Numbered from the stretch's first letter, positions 1 through 9,137 are shown. The stretch: 33,961 bases of DNA from Legionella santicrucis (GCF_001468135.1 NZ_LNYU01000050.1:69304-103264), one strand, 5' to 3'. Numbers and translations are program-made. Notes: a model not told the origin generated them from the letters alone.

Positions 1-30
1 CGGCCATTGATGAAGTGAGAACCAACGACC

Positions 31-417
31 TCAAACAGTCGCTAGAAAATCTAAGCCCGCCGTTAATCGTACAGGATGCCCAGTTCCACAATATTTAGTC
101 AGCAACAGCTCCATAGCGATTTCTGCTATGCGGCTGTCTTTGCATGTGTGAATAAATTGGGATAATACGGTTTGATACCGCCAGCTTTGACTCGTTTTCA
201 CCCACCAGGTCAACCACGCGTTCAAGTAGCGTCTGATTCGTGGGACAGAGAATCCATCAATAACCATAAGCCTAACTTGTTCACGTGCATTTCTTAGTGT
301 TCTCGCATGCGGAACAATGAAGATTTGCGCAGAATGTTCTCTTTCGGCAATTGCCGAGTTGTTATTACCCCCCCCCAGATTGGTTAAATAACAAACACTC
401 ATCTGCAAACGTATCAT
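31..417 (-). pseudogene. Reverse transcriptase C-terminal part, out of frame with the catalytic part
   Basis: This open frame overlaps the 3' end of the RT catalytic frame and continues it after the G9 tract. The segment from about residue 35 (VPHARTLRNAREQV, then RRYLNAWLTWWVKTSQSW) looks like the basic, tryptophan-rich helical tail that follows the palm domain in RTs. The first 14 or so residues, before the G run, are probably just the overlap in the wrong frame. Removing one G (nine to eight) would join the two frames into a protein of about 418 residues. It is therefore either the second half of a frameshifted pseudogene or half of a switchable gene. The TGA stop lies at 31-33. Confidence 0.65.
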
Positions 418-1288
418 TTGCAGCCGAAAGACTTAAATCCTGTGGGTCACAGGTGTTATTTGGAGAATATGTTTCCAAATATTGGATGCCTAAAAAATGG
501 AAACCACTGTTTATTGCGCCAATGCGTGTTTTTTTACGCGATAATTGCAAATGTCTTTCTTGTAGGATGCTCATAAGACGTCTTTTACAGCGTTCTAATT
601 GGCGTTTTGTCTGACATAAGATAATGATATCATCCTGATAACGCAGATAGACTGCATCCATAGCATCGAATGAATCATCCAGTGGTTTCAAGTACAGTGC
701 ACTAAAAAATTGCGATAATGGACCACGAAGTGCTATGCCATTATCAGAGTTTTTATAACCCCTCGGTGTTTCAATGGGATTTTTTATAATGTTTTCGAGC
801 ATGTGTTGAACTTTAGGGTCGGTGTAATAACGTTTGACGTCTTCAATCAATACATGATGTTGTATGGACTTATAGTAAGACTTAATATCTGCTCGAATAA
901 TGTATTTTGGTTTTTGAGTTATAAGAACTTCTCGTATCTTTTGTGTTGCTAATCGAACACCACTGGGGCCATAGAGATGATAGCAATTGGGATTCATGAT
1001 ATGTGAAAATGTCAGTTTTAATTGTTGGAGCAATAAATGTTGCAATACTCTGTCTGAGATATGGAGCTGGTCTAACATTTCATCTTTGAAGTAATAACGC
1101 TTAAGCAATCTAGGTGTATATGTGCCATCAATTATGGATTGAATACCTTGAGGTAGCCATTCATGAATGGTTCGAGCCAGAAAATGTACGTCATGATTGG
1201 CGTGAGCCATGCGCTTTTTTCTGTAAATACTTGCGAAAAGCTTTTGGCCTTGGTACAACATGTGCTTCAAATCCCATCGTTTTTTCAT
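365..1288 (-). CDS. Reverse transcriptase, N-terminal and catalytic part (frame broken at a G9 tract)
   Basis: An RNA-directed DNA polymerase domain is visible. Motif A reads IRADIKSYYKSI near residue 150, followed by a GPLSQFFSALYLKPLD block and the catalytic YQDD box (RYQDDIIIL) near residue 220. A motif D-like basic segment and HFLGIQYL follow. All the aspartates expected for catalysis are present. The reading frame runs into nine G and stops immediately after them (GGG GGG GGG TAA), and the rest of the protein continues in another frame downstream. No maturase or HNH domain is seen, so this is not a standard group II intron protein. No TR/VR pair of a diversity-generating element was noticed. 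It may be an uncharacterised group-II-like RT. The start at 1288 has only a weak ribosome-binding site. Function unknown; the RT assignment is firm. Confidence 0.8.
   Translation of the reverse strand: MKKRWDLKHMLYQGQKLFASIYRKKRMAHANHDVHFLARTIHEWLPQGIQSIIDGTYTPRLLKRYYFKDEMLDQLHISDRVLQHLLLQQLKLTFSHIMNPNCYHLYGPSGVRLATQKIREVLITQKPKYIIRADIKSYYKSIQHHVLIEDVKRYYTDPKVQHMLENIIKNPIETPRGYKNSDNGIALRGPLSQFFSALYLKPLDDSFDAMDAVYLRYQDDIIILCQTKRQLERCKRRLMSILQERHLQLSRKKTRIGAINSGFHFLGIQYLETYSPNNTCDPQDLSLSAANDTFADECLLFNQSGGG
368..376. repeat. Nine-base homopolymer (C9 on +, G9 on the RT coding strand)
   Basis: An uninterrupted run of nine C on the plus strand sits exactly where the RT reading frame breaks. Runs of this length are prone to slipped-strand replication and to transcriptional slippage. 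Eight G would restore one continuous RT frame. Confidence 0.9.
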
Positions 1289-1444
1289 AACATCTTTTTA
1301 ATACACAAAAAATTAACCTAAATGATAATCCAAATTTTTTCATCTGAAAGGAAACCAGTTATCACGATGAATAAAATTTGAGTGATACTGTATTTTATTG
1401 TAATTTTTGTTTTACAAAAAATCATAAAATACAAGGAGTAAGCG

Positions 1445-2338
1445 GTGTCAATTGAAGATTTTATCATTACTGTGTATTGCTTGGTAGAAACAGAACTAAA
1501 AAAAATCATAGGCTGTACTCCGTTAAGACAACGTGGATTTGAACCTAAATTATCAGACAGCGAAGTCATCACTATGGAACTTGTTGGTGAGTTTATGGGA
1601 AAAGATACTGATACAAGTATTTGGCGTTACTTTAAAAAGCATTGGCTTGATTGGTTTCCTGGTTTGGGTAGTCGTGTAAATTACGCGAAACAGTCTGCAA
1701 ATTTATGGAAAATCAAGCAAGAAATACAGGCTGCTTTTGCCAAACAAATGGGAGCATTAACCGATCCACTTCATATAGCAGATGGTTTGCCTATGCCCGT
1801 ATGTCATTTTAAGCGAGCAGGATTTAGCTCTGTGTTTCGAGGAGTAGCTGCTTATGGTTATTGTGCCTCTAAAAGCGAGACATATTACGGTTTCAAAGGC
1901 AATCTTGTCATAAGCTCTGAAGGGATTATTACGTGTATAACAATTACTCCTGCTCATATCGATGAACGTGAATCATTATGGGATATTGTAGAAAACATTC
2001 ATGGATTGCTTATTGCAGATAAAGGCTTGATTGGTGAGAATTATCAAGAGCAGATTAGGACACATACCCATGTTAATTTACAAACACCAACGCGTAATAA
2101 CATGTCGGATCCAAGAGGAAAAGATTGTAATTTCTGGCTGACCTCTACTCGTCGATTAGTGGAGACGGTTATTGGGCAATTGGCGACGCAATTCCATATT
2201 GAGAAAATCAGAGCAACAGATCTTTGGCATTTAACTAATAGGATCGCCAGGAAAATCTTAGCTCACACGGTTGGGGTAATGATTAATAAGCTTGTTGGCA
2301 ACCCACCGTTACAATTTGAACTCTTAGGAATTGTTTAA
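1445..2338 (+). CDS. IS982-family transposase
   Basis: DDE transposase of 297 residues, a full length for the IS982 family. The N-terminal KLSDSEVITMELVGEFMG segment is typical of that family. Candidate catalytic acids are the D of IADGLPMP (near residue 112), the D of IADKGLIG (near 198) and the E of RRLVETVIGQL (near 238). Translation begins at a GTG at 1445 with an AAGGAG ribosome-binding site a few bases upstream; the next in-frame ATG would remove the conserved N-terminus. No frameshift or stop is visible, so the gene may be active. It lies back to back with the RT gene. I could not define convincing terminal inverted repeats or a target duplication, so the element ends are left open. 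Confidence 0.88.
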   Translation: MSIEDFIITVYCLVETELKKIIGCTPLRQRGFEPKLSDSEVITMELVGEFMGKDTDTSIWRYFKKHWLDWFPGLGSRVNYAKQSANLWKIKQEIQAAFAKQMGALTDPLHIADGLPMPVCHFKRAGFSSVFRGVAAYGYCASKSETYYGFKGNLVISSEGIITCITITPAHIDERESLWDIVENIHGLLIADKGLIGENYQEQIRTHTHVNLQTPTRNNMSDPRGKDCNFWLTSTRRLVETVIGQLATQFHIEKIRATDLWHLTNRIARKILAHTVGVMINKLVGNPPLQFELLGIV

Positions 2339-2412
2339 ATAAGTCGAACATGGCGTTATCTTATTTAACGTGAGTTTAGTGCTTTTGAATAATAGCTCAT
2401 AATTTTAAAATT

Positions 2413-2438
2413 GGTTAAAAAATTAATTAATATTAACC
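2413..2438. terminator. AT-rich inverted repeat beside the YbjQ-repeat gene stop
   Basis: GGTTAA at 2413-2418 and TTAACC at 2433-2438 form an inverted repeat with AT-rich DNA between them. It begins one base beyond the stop codon of the minus-strand gene, a position that suits a weak terminator. Confidence 0.35.
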
Positions 2439-2439
2439 T

Positions 2440-3675
2440 TTAATGGAAAATCGAATTAAAATGATGAATAAAAAATTGTAGAATAATAAAAATAATAATC
2501 ACTATGGGAATCACTAAAGGAAACGTACCCTTGTTAATAGGTTTGCTTCCACTGTTGATATTTACATTCATACTATTGAGATTAGTTGAATCATAAAATG
2601 TATCTTTATCAACAACTATTGCTTGAGGTGGCAATTGTTCTGATTCAGTTTTTACACGATTATTTTTCTTTACAGCCGTTCCTATAGCTAAAAATTCGAT
2701 TAAGCCATTACCCAATTGATAGACATAAGTTTTAACGCCTACTACATCATCAGCCCCTAAAGCTCGAGCCTCCTCATTGATTATAGCCAGAGCATTTTCA
2801 CGTGCATGATAAATCATACGCGTTAACTCATTAATTTCCCCACGCACAAATGCTTTGATTGTTGAAGTAATTCCACCTATTAATCCTAAAGAATAGACCG
2901 AAGTACCTAACAATAACTTCATAGGAGTATACCCCATACGCGCCATATTCCACATTTCAATATTAGTCATATCACTTGTTACTATTTCGTTTCCTGGATC
3001 TCCCATTAATTGAGGGTTATAAGAAGCTGTTCCTATCATAAGCATTTCATTAACACCCCCAAAAGGTAAAACTGTTGTTTTAATACCAAGAACAGCATTA
3101 GCATTATACTGTCTGGCATGTGCCGTGATACGCGTTAAAGCCAGGTGTCTGGTTTTATTAAAAATGTCCGAATATTCCTTAATTTCACCACGCCCCAAAG
3201 TTTTCAAACTTCCAATAATACCGCGCCCCAAACCCATAGAATAAGCAACATTACCAAACGAAAAACAAATCGGTTTGTAACCAGCATCAAGTTGTGCATA
3301 CAACTCCTGACCATCGGCCGAGGTTGAAAACTTTTCCTTATTCGCCCCCTCTTCTCCATAAGTCACTGATCCTATAGATAAAAACTCAACATTTGCGCCA
3401 TGAAGAATCAGCTGACTAGTCACTCCCGTAATCCCGGTTGCATTCTTGCTGACCGCCTCTTCTAACATACGTTTATAGGCAGTTTCTCTACCCTCTTCTA
3501 TGAGCGAGGTAATTTGGGCTAATTCACCGCCTAGTATCACTTTAAAACTTGAACCTACGCTTCCAATAATGCCTAAAGAATGGACACTATTTCCAACTAC
3601 TATAGGGCCAGGTGAGTAGTTCTTAAGTTGCAGACAAAATATTTCATTACCTGATAATCCTGTAGTAACTGCCAT
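2440..3675 (-). CDS. Triple-repeat YbjQ/UPF0145-family protein with C-terminal membrane anchor
   Basis: The 411-residue protein contains three tandem copies of a YbjQ (UPF0145, 'heavy-metal-binding' family) domain, at roughly residues 15-110, 125-220 and 235-335. Each copy has the same landmarks: a G-x-S-V/A-x-S-L/M-G strand, a G-E-I/L segment leading into a helix, an alanine-rich helix, and a V-x-G-V/I-x-T/S strand. A linker of about 40 residues follows, then one hydrophobic segment (residues 380-402, IPIVIIIFIILQFF) that probably anchors the C-terminus in the membrane. Bacterial family members are usually single domains near 100 residues, so the triplication plus anchor is unusual. The metal-binding label of the family is weakly supported, and the repeats contain few cysteines or histidines. 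Biochemical role unknown. Confidence 0.75.
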   Translation of the reverse strand: MAVTTGLSGNEIFCLQLKNYSPGPIVVGNSVHSLGIIGSVGSSFKVILGGELAQITSLIEEGRETAYKRMLEEAVSKNATGITGVTSQLILHGANVEFLSIGSVTYGEEGANKEKFSTSADGQELYAQLDAGYKPICFSFGNVAYSMGLGRGIIGSLKTLGRGEIKEYSDIFNKTRHLALTRITAHARQYNANAVLGIKTTVLPFGGVNEMLMIGTASYNPQLMGDPGNEIVTSDMTNIEMWNMARMGYTPMKLLLGTSVYSLGLIGGITSTIKAFVRGEINELTRMIYHARENALAIINEEARALGADDVVGVKTYVYQLGNGLIEFLAIGTAVKKNNRVKTESEQLPPQAIVVDKDTFYDSTNLNSMNVNINSGSKPINKGTFPLVIPIVIIIFIILQFFIHHFNSIFH

Positions 3676-3788
3676 TATTTATTTTCCTTAATAATATTCT
3701 TATATACATAGTGTAGCTGTTATCTGTAATATAAAGCGTATAAAATCCTTGAGTTATGAATAAAAACATTCCTATTTGAAATATAAAT

Positions 3789-4574
3789 ATGCAACGAAAA
3801 TTACTCAAACTTTTCATTTGTATTTTTTACACTCATACTCTTTATGCAGACTCTAATAATCCTTGTAGCAATCTATTAAATGTCATAAACAATCCAAGTA
3901 ATATGACCAGCACATGTACAGTACCTTTTAAAAAAATATTATTTGAATCAAACTATATTGCTCAACAAGTCAATAATCATCAGGGTCTTCAACAAAATTA
4001 TCCTAATGCAAAAATTCGTTTTGGTCTGCCATCTAACAATGAATTCTATATCAGTATACCTAATTACATTCAGCAAAAAAGTTTTCCTGGATCAGGAAAC
4101 ACCACCACTTTTTTAACCTTTAAACACTCTATTTATTACAATCAACAATGGATGTTTGCTTTAGAAGAAGCGGTTAATACACCAGGGGGAAGTAGTGCTT
4201 ATGGAAGTCATGGATGGGGATCCACATTTAATGGTGTTGCTAACTATACGATTAATAATTTCTTGAGTCTCTCTGGGATGCTTGGCATAAGCAGGCTTAG
4301 CGATCCTTCACTGACTGGCGGGCATTATTTTAATAGTATTAATCCTGATATTCTTTTAAGTTATTCAATAGGAGACAAATTCCTTATTTATGGAGAAGTA
4401 TACGGACAAAGTAAAATTAGTGCATATGATGGAGCGGGCTATAACTTTGATGGCGGAATTTTATTTCATATTTATCCTAATACAGCATTAAGCTTCAGCG
4501 GGGGACAACAACTTTATAATTATTTAGGTGGCTTTACGCATTATATTAATTTTGGAATGTATGTAATGCTGTAA
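3789..4574 (+). CDS. Secreted beta-barrel-like outer-membrane protein, function unknown
   Basis: 261 residues. The N-terminus is a signal peptide: basic MQRK, a hydrophobic core and likely cleavage after LYA near residue 20. The mature part is rich in asparagine, serine, glycine and aromatic residues in alternating strand-like patterns (FLSLSGMLGISRL, FLIYGEVYGQSK, GYNFDGGILFHIYP, HYINFGMYVML). It ends in alternating hydrophobic residues, as outer-membrane barrels do. The layout resembles small 'MetA-pathway of phenol degradation'-type transporter-like barrels, but I see no diagnostic motif. Two cysteines (near residues 26 and 43) could form a disulfide. It is divergent from the YbjQ-repeat gene across 113 bases, and its 3' end overlaps the convergent membrane-protein gene by 29 bases. 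Confidence 0.7.
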   Translation: MQRKLLKLFICIFYTHTLYADSNNPCSNLLNVINNPSNMTSTCTVPFKKILFESNYIAQQVNNHQGLQQNYPNAKIRFGLPSNNEFYISIPNYIQQKSFPGSGNTTTFLTFKHSIYYNQQWMFALEEAVNTPGGSSAYGSHGWGSTFNGVANYTINNFLSLSGMLGISRLSDPSLTGGHYFNSINPDILLSYSIGDKFLIYGEVYGQSKISAYDGAGYNFDGGILFHIYPNTALSFSGGQQLYNYLGGFTHYINFGMYVML

Positions 4575-6087
4575 CCTCTTCTAATTTATAAGAAAACTCT
4601 GAAATTGTATCTTGCGAATTTAAGAGTCTATAAACATCATGAGGAGCCTCCTCTTTACTCATTCGTTGTTTTTGATAAGCATCATTGACACAATAAATCA
4701 TATAGGCAAGTGTTAGTCCAAGAGCAATTGGCCATGAAGCCGCAGCGGCAGTGATAACAAATGCAATTCCACCAACATTAAACGTTAAGGCTTTCCAGAA
4801 CTGCTGGTAACTTTGAACGTATTCTTCATTAAGGATCTTGAGTAGCTGTTGATGATGTTCATCGTTCAGGATCATGCCATTAAATAATTCACGTTGTAGT
4901 GTTAGTTTTGCTTTTTGGTATTTCTTATAATTCTCAGAAGTATTATACAATGCATTGCCAAGCATGCTAAAAAACGCGAGACCTGCTAGAGCGAGTGGCC
5001 CAGTACATACCATACTGATTGCAAAACTGACAGCGATGATATTCGCGGCGAAAATGTTGATCGCAAAATAGGAACATTGGGACTCCCATTCATCATTTAA
5101 TACATCAATCTGGCGTTGAATTACAGCGAGCTCAAAAGATGTTGCATCTTTTTGCTGTGCTTGCAACTCTTGCAAGCGTTCATTATATTGATTCGCTTCA
5201 AAAATCCACTGTGCTAAAAGCAACAAACTATCGAAAATCAGAAAAGTAACAACAATTGGTGAAATAAGTGCTTGCGCAACATGGAAAAATTGATTGTAAG
5301 TAGTCAACAAACTCACCGTAGCCCACACCATATCACTGGCCATGACAAATCCACGTTTCTCCATTTCTTGCCGGAGAACTTTATTGGCCGATAACTCATC
5401 CCTTATTGCTGACTGTATTAAATGTTTAATCATCAGGATCAGATTTAGAAGAAAACGAAACGTAAAAAGTGCAATGCCTACATCGGTTATTGTCTTACTC
5501 GACTTATTTAAAAAGTTTATTCCTTCAGTAAAACTATATGGATTGCTAAGTGTTTTATTTATTTCTTGAATGAATTCAGCGATAGAGCTCTTTTGCAAGT
5601 AGGTAATGAAATATTTGGCTAAGCCACGACTATAAGTAAATCGAGCTCGGTTGGTATTTAGATCACCAACAAATTTGCGTAGTTCAGAAATACTTATAAA
5701 AACAGATAAAGAATTCTGAAAGTTTATTTTTAATTTGTTTAAGATAAAATCTGGAAATTTATGAATTACTTTTTGGTTCTTAACAAGATCTTCGTGAAAA
5801 AATGCTTCTATTTCTTTACGTAATTGCTGTAATTTTTGTAGATCAGAACTTACATAATCAGATTGGTAATATAAAATCAACACATCACATAAGTACAATA
5901 AATAAAATACAGCTTCATTATCTTTTAACCAATAAGATTGATTCGATAACACAACTTGGTGTAATAAAAAAAATTCTTTACGTAATTGTTCTAAGTTAAA
6001 TTCATCTTCTTTAAAAGAAAAATTGTGTTTTTTATAGGAATTATTAAAAAAAGCATGCTTTATGAGGCTTATTTGGGATTTTCTCAT
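4546..6087 (-). CDS. Large multi-pass membrane protein of unknown function, effector-like
   Basis: A protein of 513 residues that I do not recognise. The first 190 residues are mainly charged helices. Hydrophobic stretches follow near 205-225, 270-300 (LISPIVVTFLIFDSLLLLAQWIF), 345-380 and 440-475 (paired, with small residues), interrupted by a Q/E/K-rich helical segment near 300-340 that could form a coiled coil. There is no signal peptide. The last 45 residues are polar and contain glutamate groups (SKEEAP, YKLEEVT), which is compatible with, but does not prove, a Dot/Icm-type C-terminal secretion signal. Long helical membrane proteins of this kind are common among Legionella effectors. It overlaps the convergent upstream-numbered gene by 29 bases and is divergent from the GT2 gene. 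Confidence 0.65.
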   Translation of the reverse strand: MRKSQISLIKHAFFNNSYKKHNFSFKEDEFNLEQLRKEFFLLHQVVLSNQSYWLKDNEAVFYLLYLCDVLILYYQSDYVSSDLQKLQQLRKEIEAFFHEDLVKNQKVIHKFPDFILNKLKINFQNSLSVFISISELRKFVGDLNTNRARFTYSRGLAKYFITYLQKSSIAEFIQEINKTLSNPYSFTEGINFLNKSSKTITDVGIALFTFRFLLNLILMIKHLIQSAIRDELSANKVLRQEMEKRGFVMASDMVWATVSLLTTYNQFFHVAQALISPIVVTFLIFDSLLLLAQWIFEANQYNERLQELQAQQKDATSFELAVIQRQIDVLNDEWESQCSYFAINIFAANIIAVSFAISMVCTGPLALAGLAFFSMLGNALYNTSENYKKYQKAKLTLQRELFNGMILNDEHHQQLLKILNEEYVQSYQQFWKALTFNVGGIAFVITAAAASWPIALGLTLAYMIYCVNDAYQKQRMSKEEAPHDVYRLLNSQDTISEFSYKLEEVTALHTFQN

Positions 6088-6214
6088 AAAAGAGCCCTAA
6101 AAAGGAGTTGTGAAATTGTACTATGACTTGATGAAAAACGATTAAACAATAGTGTTAATTTTTTGCAAAAAAACAGTTAAAAGCCGGCAAAATTAGATTA
6201 ATAAAAATAGATAA

Positions 6215-7492
6215 ATGATAAAGGCCAACAAGAACCCTCTTTTTTTTATAAAAACTAATTGGTACACTCATGGCAAAATATCCCTTAATATTTCGAGATA
6301 TAAGTTGATTCTTGATGCAGATAAGCCTTTTAATTCTAATGAAAAAAATCCATCAGGAGAAAAGGTTGTTATTATCATTCCAACATATAATGAAGCATCA
6401 GTCATTCAAACTACAATAGAACAAGTATTTGCATCAGTACAATTAGGAAATAACTACGATATTCATATTTTAATTTTTGACAGTGCCTCTACAGATAATA
6501 CCCAACAAATTATTACTTCTCTCCAAAAAGAGTACCCTAAATTGCATTTAAAACATGAACCAACAAAATCGGGCCTTGGTTCTGCTTATTTGCAAGCGAT
6601 GAATTATGCATTAACATCTCTTAATGCAGATATTGTTTTTGAATTTGATGCTGATCTTTCGCATCAACCTAAATATATTCTTCCTATGCTGGACATGCTT
6701 AAAACTCATGATTGTGTCATAGGAAGCCGTTACGTCAAGGGAGGGAGTATTCCTAAAAATTGGGAATTGCATCGCAAATTATTTTCTGTATTAGGTAATT
6801 ATGTTGCAAGAGCAATTCTTACGCCTATATATAAAGATTTCACGAGCGGATTTCGGGCTACACGTCGTCAGCAATTACTGAAAGTGCTTCCTAAGCAATT
6901 TCTTACAAATCATTATGCGTATAAAATCCAGTTATTATGGCTGTTACATAAAAATAACGCGAAGATTTGTGAATATCCAATTAACTTTATTGATCGAAAC
7001 ATGGGTTATAGTAAATTACCCAAAAACAGTATTGTTGATTCTCTACGAGTTGTTTTTATTTTGCGTTATAATGAAATTAAGCGTTATATAGCCATGTGTC
7101 TCGTTGGCTCTTTGGGAGTCATCGTACAGTTTACTACATACAATATTTTGCGCAGCCATTTTTCTTTTTCCCCCTTTGAAGCATCAAGAATCGCCATTGC
7201 AGCAGCCATTATCAATAATTTTATTTTGAATAATAGATTCACATTTAGAATGAAAAGCAAAATACCTAATTCAATGAAAATAAAGCGCTTAATTATTTTT
7301 GTTCTTTATTCTATATTCATAATCTACTTGCAAAGTTATTGGTTACACTTTGGTGTTCTTTGTTTTGGTAGAGGACCTATCCGAGAAAATATCATCATGG
7401 GCTTGGGTATAGGTTTAATATCGCTTTTAAATTACTACATTTATTCTCGTCATGTATGGCCAGATAAGCACGTTCCGCTGGAAAAATACTGA
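6215..7492 (+). CDS. GT2 polyprenyl-phosphate glycosyltransferase fused to a GtrA-like membrane domain
   Basis: The N-terminal half is a GT-A fold family 2 transferase of the dolichol-phosphate-mannose synthase/ArnC type. It shows VVIIIPTYNEA near residue 50, the nucleotide-binding DSASTDNT, FEFDADLSHQP near 145 with the DxD-like metal site, and GSRYVKGGSIP followed by KDFTSGFRATRR. The C-terminal part (from about 290) has four hydrophobic segments and the spacing of a GtrA flippase-like domain (IAMCLVGSLGVIVQF, then NNFILNNRFTF). Expected role: transfer a sugar from a nucleotide sugar to undecaprenyl phosphate at the inner membrane and help move it across. Its TGA stop overlaps the ATG of the next gene by one base (TGATG), so the two are translationally coupled. 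The donor sugar cannot be told from sequence. Confidence 0.85.
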   Translation: MIKANKNPLFFIKTNWYTHGKISLNISRYKLILDADKPFNSNEKNPSGEKVVIIIPTYNEASVIQTTIEQVFASVQLGNNYDIHILIFDSASTDNTQQIITSLQKEYPKLHLKHEPTKSGLGSAYLQAMNYALTSLNADIVFEFDADLSHQPKYILPMLDMLKTHDCVIGSRYVKGGSIPKNWELHRKLFSVLGNYVARAILTPIYKDFTSGFRATRRQQLLKVLPKQFLTNHYAYKIQLLWLLHKNNAKICEYPINFIDRNMGYSKLPKNSIVDSLRVVFILRYNEIKRYIAMCLVGSLGVIVQFTTYNILRSHFSFSPFEASRIAIAAAIINNFILNNRFTFRMKSKIPNSMKIKRLIIFVLYSIFIIYLQSYWLHFGVLCFGRGPIRENIIMGLGIGLISLLNYYIYSRHVWPDKHVPLEKY

Positions 7493-8898
7493 TGATACGC
7501 ACACCACGTAGCATTTATCTTTATCTCTTTCTTTATTTTGTTCTGATGTTAGGGATAGCCCCTATTAATATTTTATCCCTTGATACTTATTATTATTGGG
7601 ATTGGAGTCGCCATCTTGCTTTATCATACTATGATGGCTCCCCCATGATTGCCTATTTCATTAAATGCGCCACATTATTATTCGGCAATAATCTTTTTGC
7701 TTTAAATTTTGTAGGCATTATAGTAGCGGCGATTTGCTGTGGAATTATCTACAAAACTGCTCGATTTTTTTTATCCCAAGAAGCAAGCTGGATTGCCGCT
7801 CTATTGTGGCTACTCTCACCACTGGTCACGATGGATATTCTCAAACAGACTACTTACGACACACCTCTTACTTTATTTTGGGCATTAACCCTTTATTACA
7901 CGGTAAAATTGATACAAACAAACAAAACCAAAGAGTTATATTATATCGGTATCAGTGCGGGCTTGATGATGCTGTCAAAATATACAGGCATTGTCTTAAT
8001 TCTATCCTTACTCATTTTTATAATCTTTAGTACCTACCGATCTCTTTTTAAAACAAAGCATTTTTATTTTGCCACAATTCTTGCGCTCCTTATTTTTAGC
8101 CCAGTAATTCTATGGAATTACCAAAATCATTGGCAATCATTCATCTATCAATTAACCACTCATCAGTTAAATCACGCAGTTAATCCCTTTTATAATGCAG
8201 TCAAAACTTTTTTTACATCTTTTATCCCTGCACTCAATATTATGCTTCTGCCTCCTTTTTTAGTAAGTAGCAAAAATCTGGATGAAAAAAATGCTTTAAC
8301 GGTGCGCTTATGTCGTATCGTCTGTTTTACTTTTTTATGTTTTTACATCTATGCAGCAAGTAAAGCAGAGGTTAGGATATTTTGGCTTACACCGTACCTG
8401 ATCAGTAGCGCGATTTTATTTGGATATAGCTACACCATTTTACCTTATCGTAAATTAGCTGTTTCATTAATTGCTATTTATAGCTTAATTAGCCTCTGTA
8501 TTCTGATTGATAACACTTCTAAATTTAATCTTATTAAATCTAAAAAACTTGCCTTTTATCACTTAATGCAACAATTCAACGCCACCTATCCACAACTACC
8601 TAATACAATTCTTACTTCTGGTTGGTTTCAAGCACGTATGATGTTTTTTCTTAAAAATAAACCAACTATTTATACTTTAGGTTGTGGTACCGCACAAAAT
8701 CAATATGCATTGTGGAGTGTAGAAATTAATAAAAAAATTATAGATAAAACACTAAAAGAAGCGCTCTACATCGATAGATATGATAGGCAAAGCTGTTTAA
8801 AAAAATACTTTGATCACTGTGAGAAAATACCTACCCAGAAATATCCTTTTAAGCACAAAGAATATGCATTGAATGTTTATCGATGCCAAAATGTATAA
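7492..8898 (+). CDS. ArnT/PMT-like (GT39/GT83 type) membrane glycosyltransferase
   Basis: 468 residues with about ten hydrophobic segments. The first periplasmic loop begins after the first helix with LDTYYYWDWSRHLALSYYDGSPM. This is the acidic loop that holds the catalytic aspartate in GT-C enzymes of the ArnT/PMT_2 type. WIAALLWLLSP and LSKYTG motifs follow as in the family. These enzymes take a sugar from a polyprenyl-phosphate donor on the periplasmic side and add it to lipid A or another envelope acceptor. The one-base overlap with the GT2-GtrA gene makes the pair donor synthesis plus transfer. A polar C-terminal domain from about residue 350 lies in the periplasm. The acceptor is unknown, and lipid A or LPS core is the likeliest guess. 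Confidence 0.83.
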   Translation: MIRTPRSIYLYLFLYFVLMLGIAPINILSLDTYYYWDWSRHLALSYYDGSPMIAYFIKCATLLFGNNLFALNFVGIIVAAICCGIIYKTARFFLSQEASWIAALLWLLSPLVTMDILKQTTYDTPLTLFWALTLYYTVKLIQTNKTKELYYIGISAGLMMLSKYTGIVLILSLLIFIIFSTYRSLFKTKHFYFATILALLIFSPVILWNYQNHWQSFIYQLTTHQLNHAVNPFYNAVKTFFTSFIPALNIMLLPPFLVSSKNLDEKNALTVRLCRIVCFTFLCFYIYAASKAEVRIFWLTPYLISSAILFGYSYTILPYRKLAVSLIAIYSLISLCILIDNTSKFNLIKSKKLAFYHLMQQFNATYPQLPNTILTSGWFQARMMFFLKNKPTIYTLGCGTAQNQYALWSVEINKKIIDKTLKEALYIDRYDRQSCLKKYFDHCEKIPTQKYPFKHKEYALNVYRCQNV

Positions 8899-8992
8899 AC
8901 ACAAGACAATAATAACGTGCAAAGTTGCTTTTTTAAATTTAAATAGGATGATAGGAGTTTACAGTTTCCGATTCTTCTTTTAATGTATTGCC

Positions 8993-9023
8993 TTGAATGA
9001 CTACAATCGATCTAGTTTATAAT
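8993..9023 (+). promoter_or_regulatory. Possible sigma-70-type promoter before the deacetylase gene
   Basis: TTGAAT (8993-8998) and a perfect TATAAT (9018-9023) are separated by 19 bases, a little longer than ideal. It would give a leader of about 108 bases before the deacetylase start. Confidence 0.35.
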
Positions 9024-9137
9024 GGTTATTTTTAAATGACTTGTCCAATTTGATAGATGCAGGCAAACAGCAGTACTTAGAAATAGGTCATCTAAAAATC
9101 AAACCACAATACTACTAAGAATTAATAAGGACCATTG

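Noticed and set aside
3..98. Open plus-strand frame from the window edge, 31 residues, possible 3' end of a gene
   Set aside because: It lies opposite the RT C-terminal part, which has the better family support, and the frame is too short to judge.
31..1288. Reading the RT as a retron, group II intron protein or diversity-generating element
   Set aside because: No msr/msd-like repeat, maturase/endonuclease domain, or template/variable repeat pair was seen next to it.
1300..2375. Terminal inverted repeats for the IS982 element (ACCTAAATGATAATCC near 1318 against the complement of the region near 2355-2373)
   Set aside because: The match needs several gaps and there is no flanking direct repeat, so element ends were not called.
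8899..8940. GCAAAGTTGC followed by T6 as a terminator after the ArnT-like gene
   Set aside because: The stem would be four base pairs with a two-base loop, which is not a usable hairpin.
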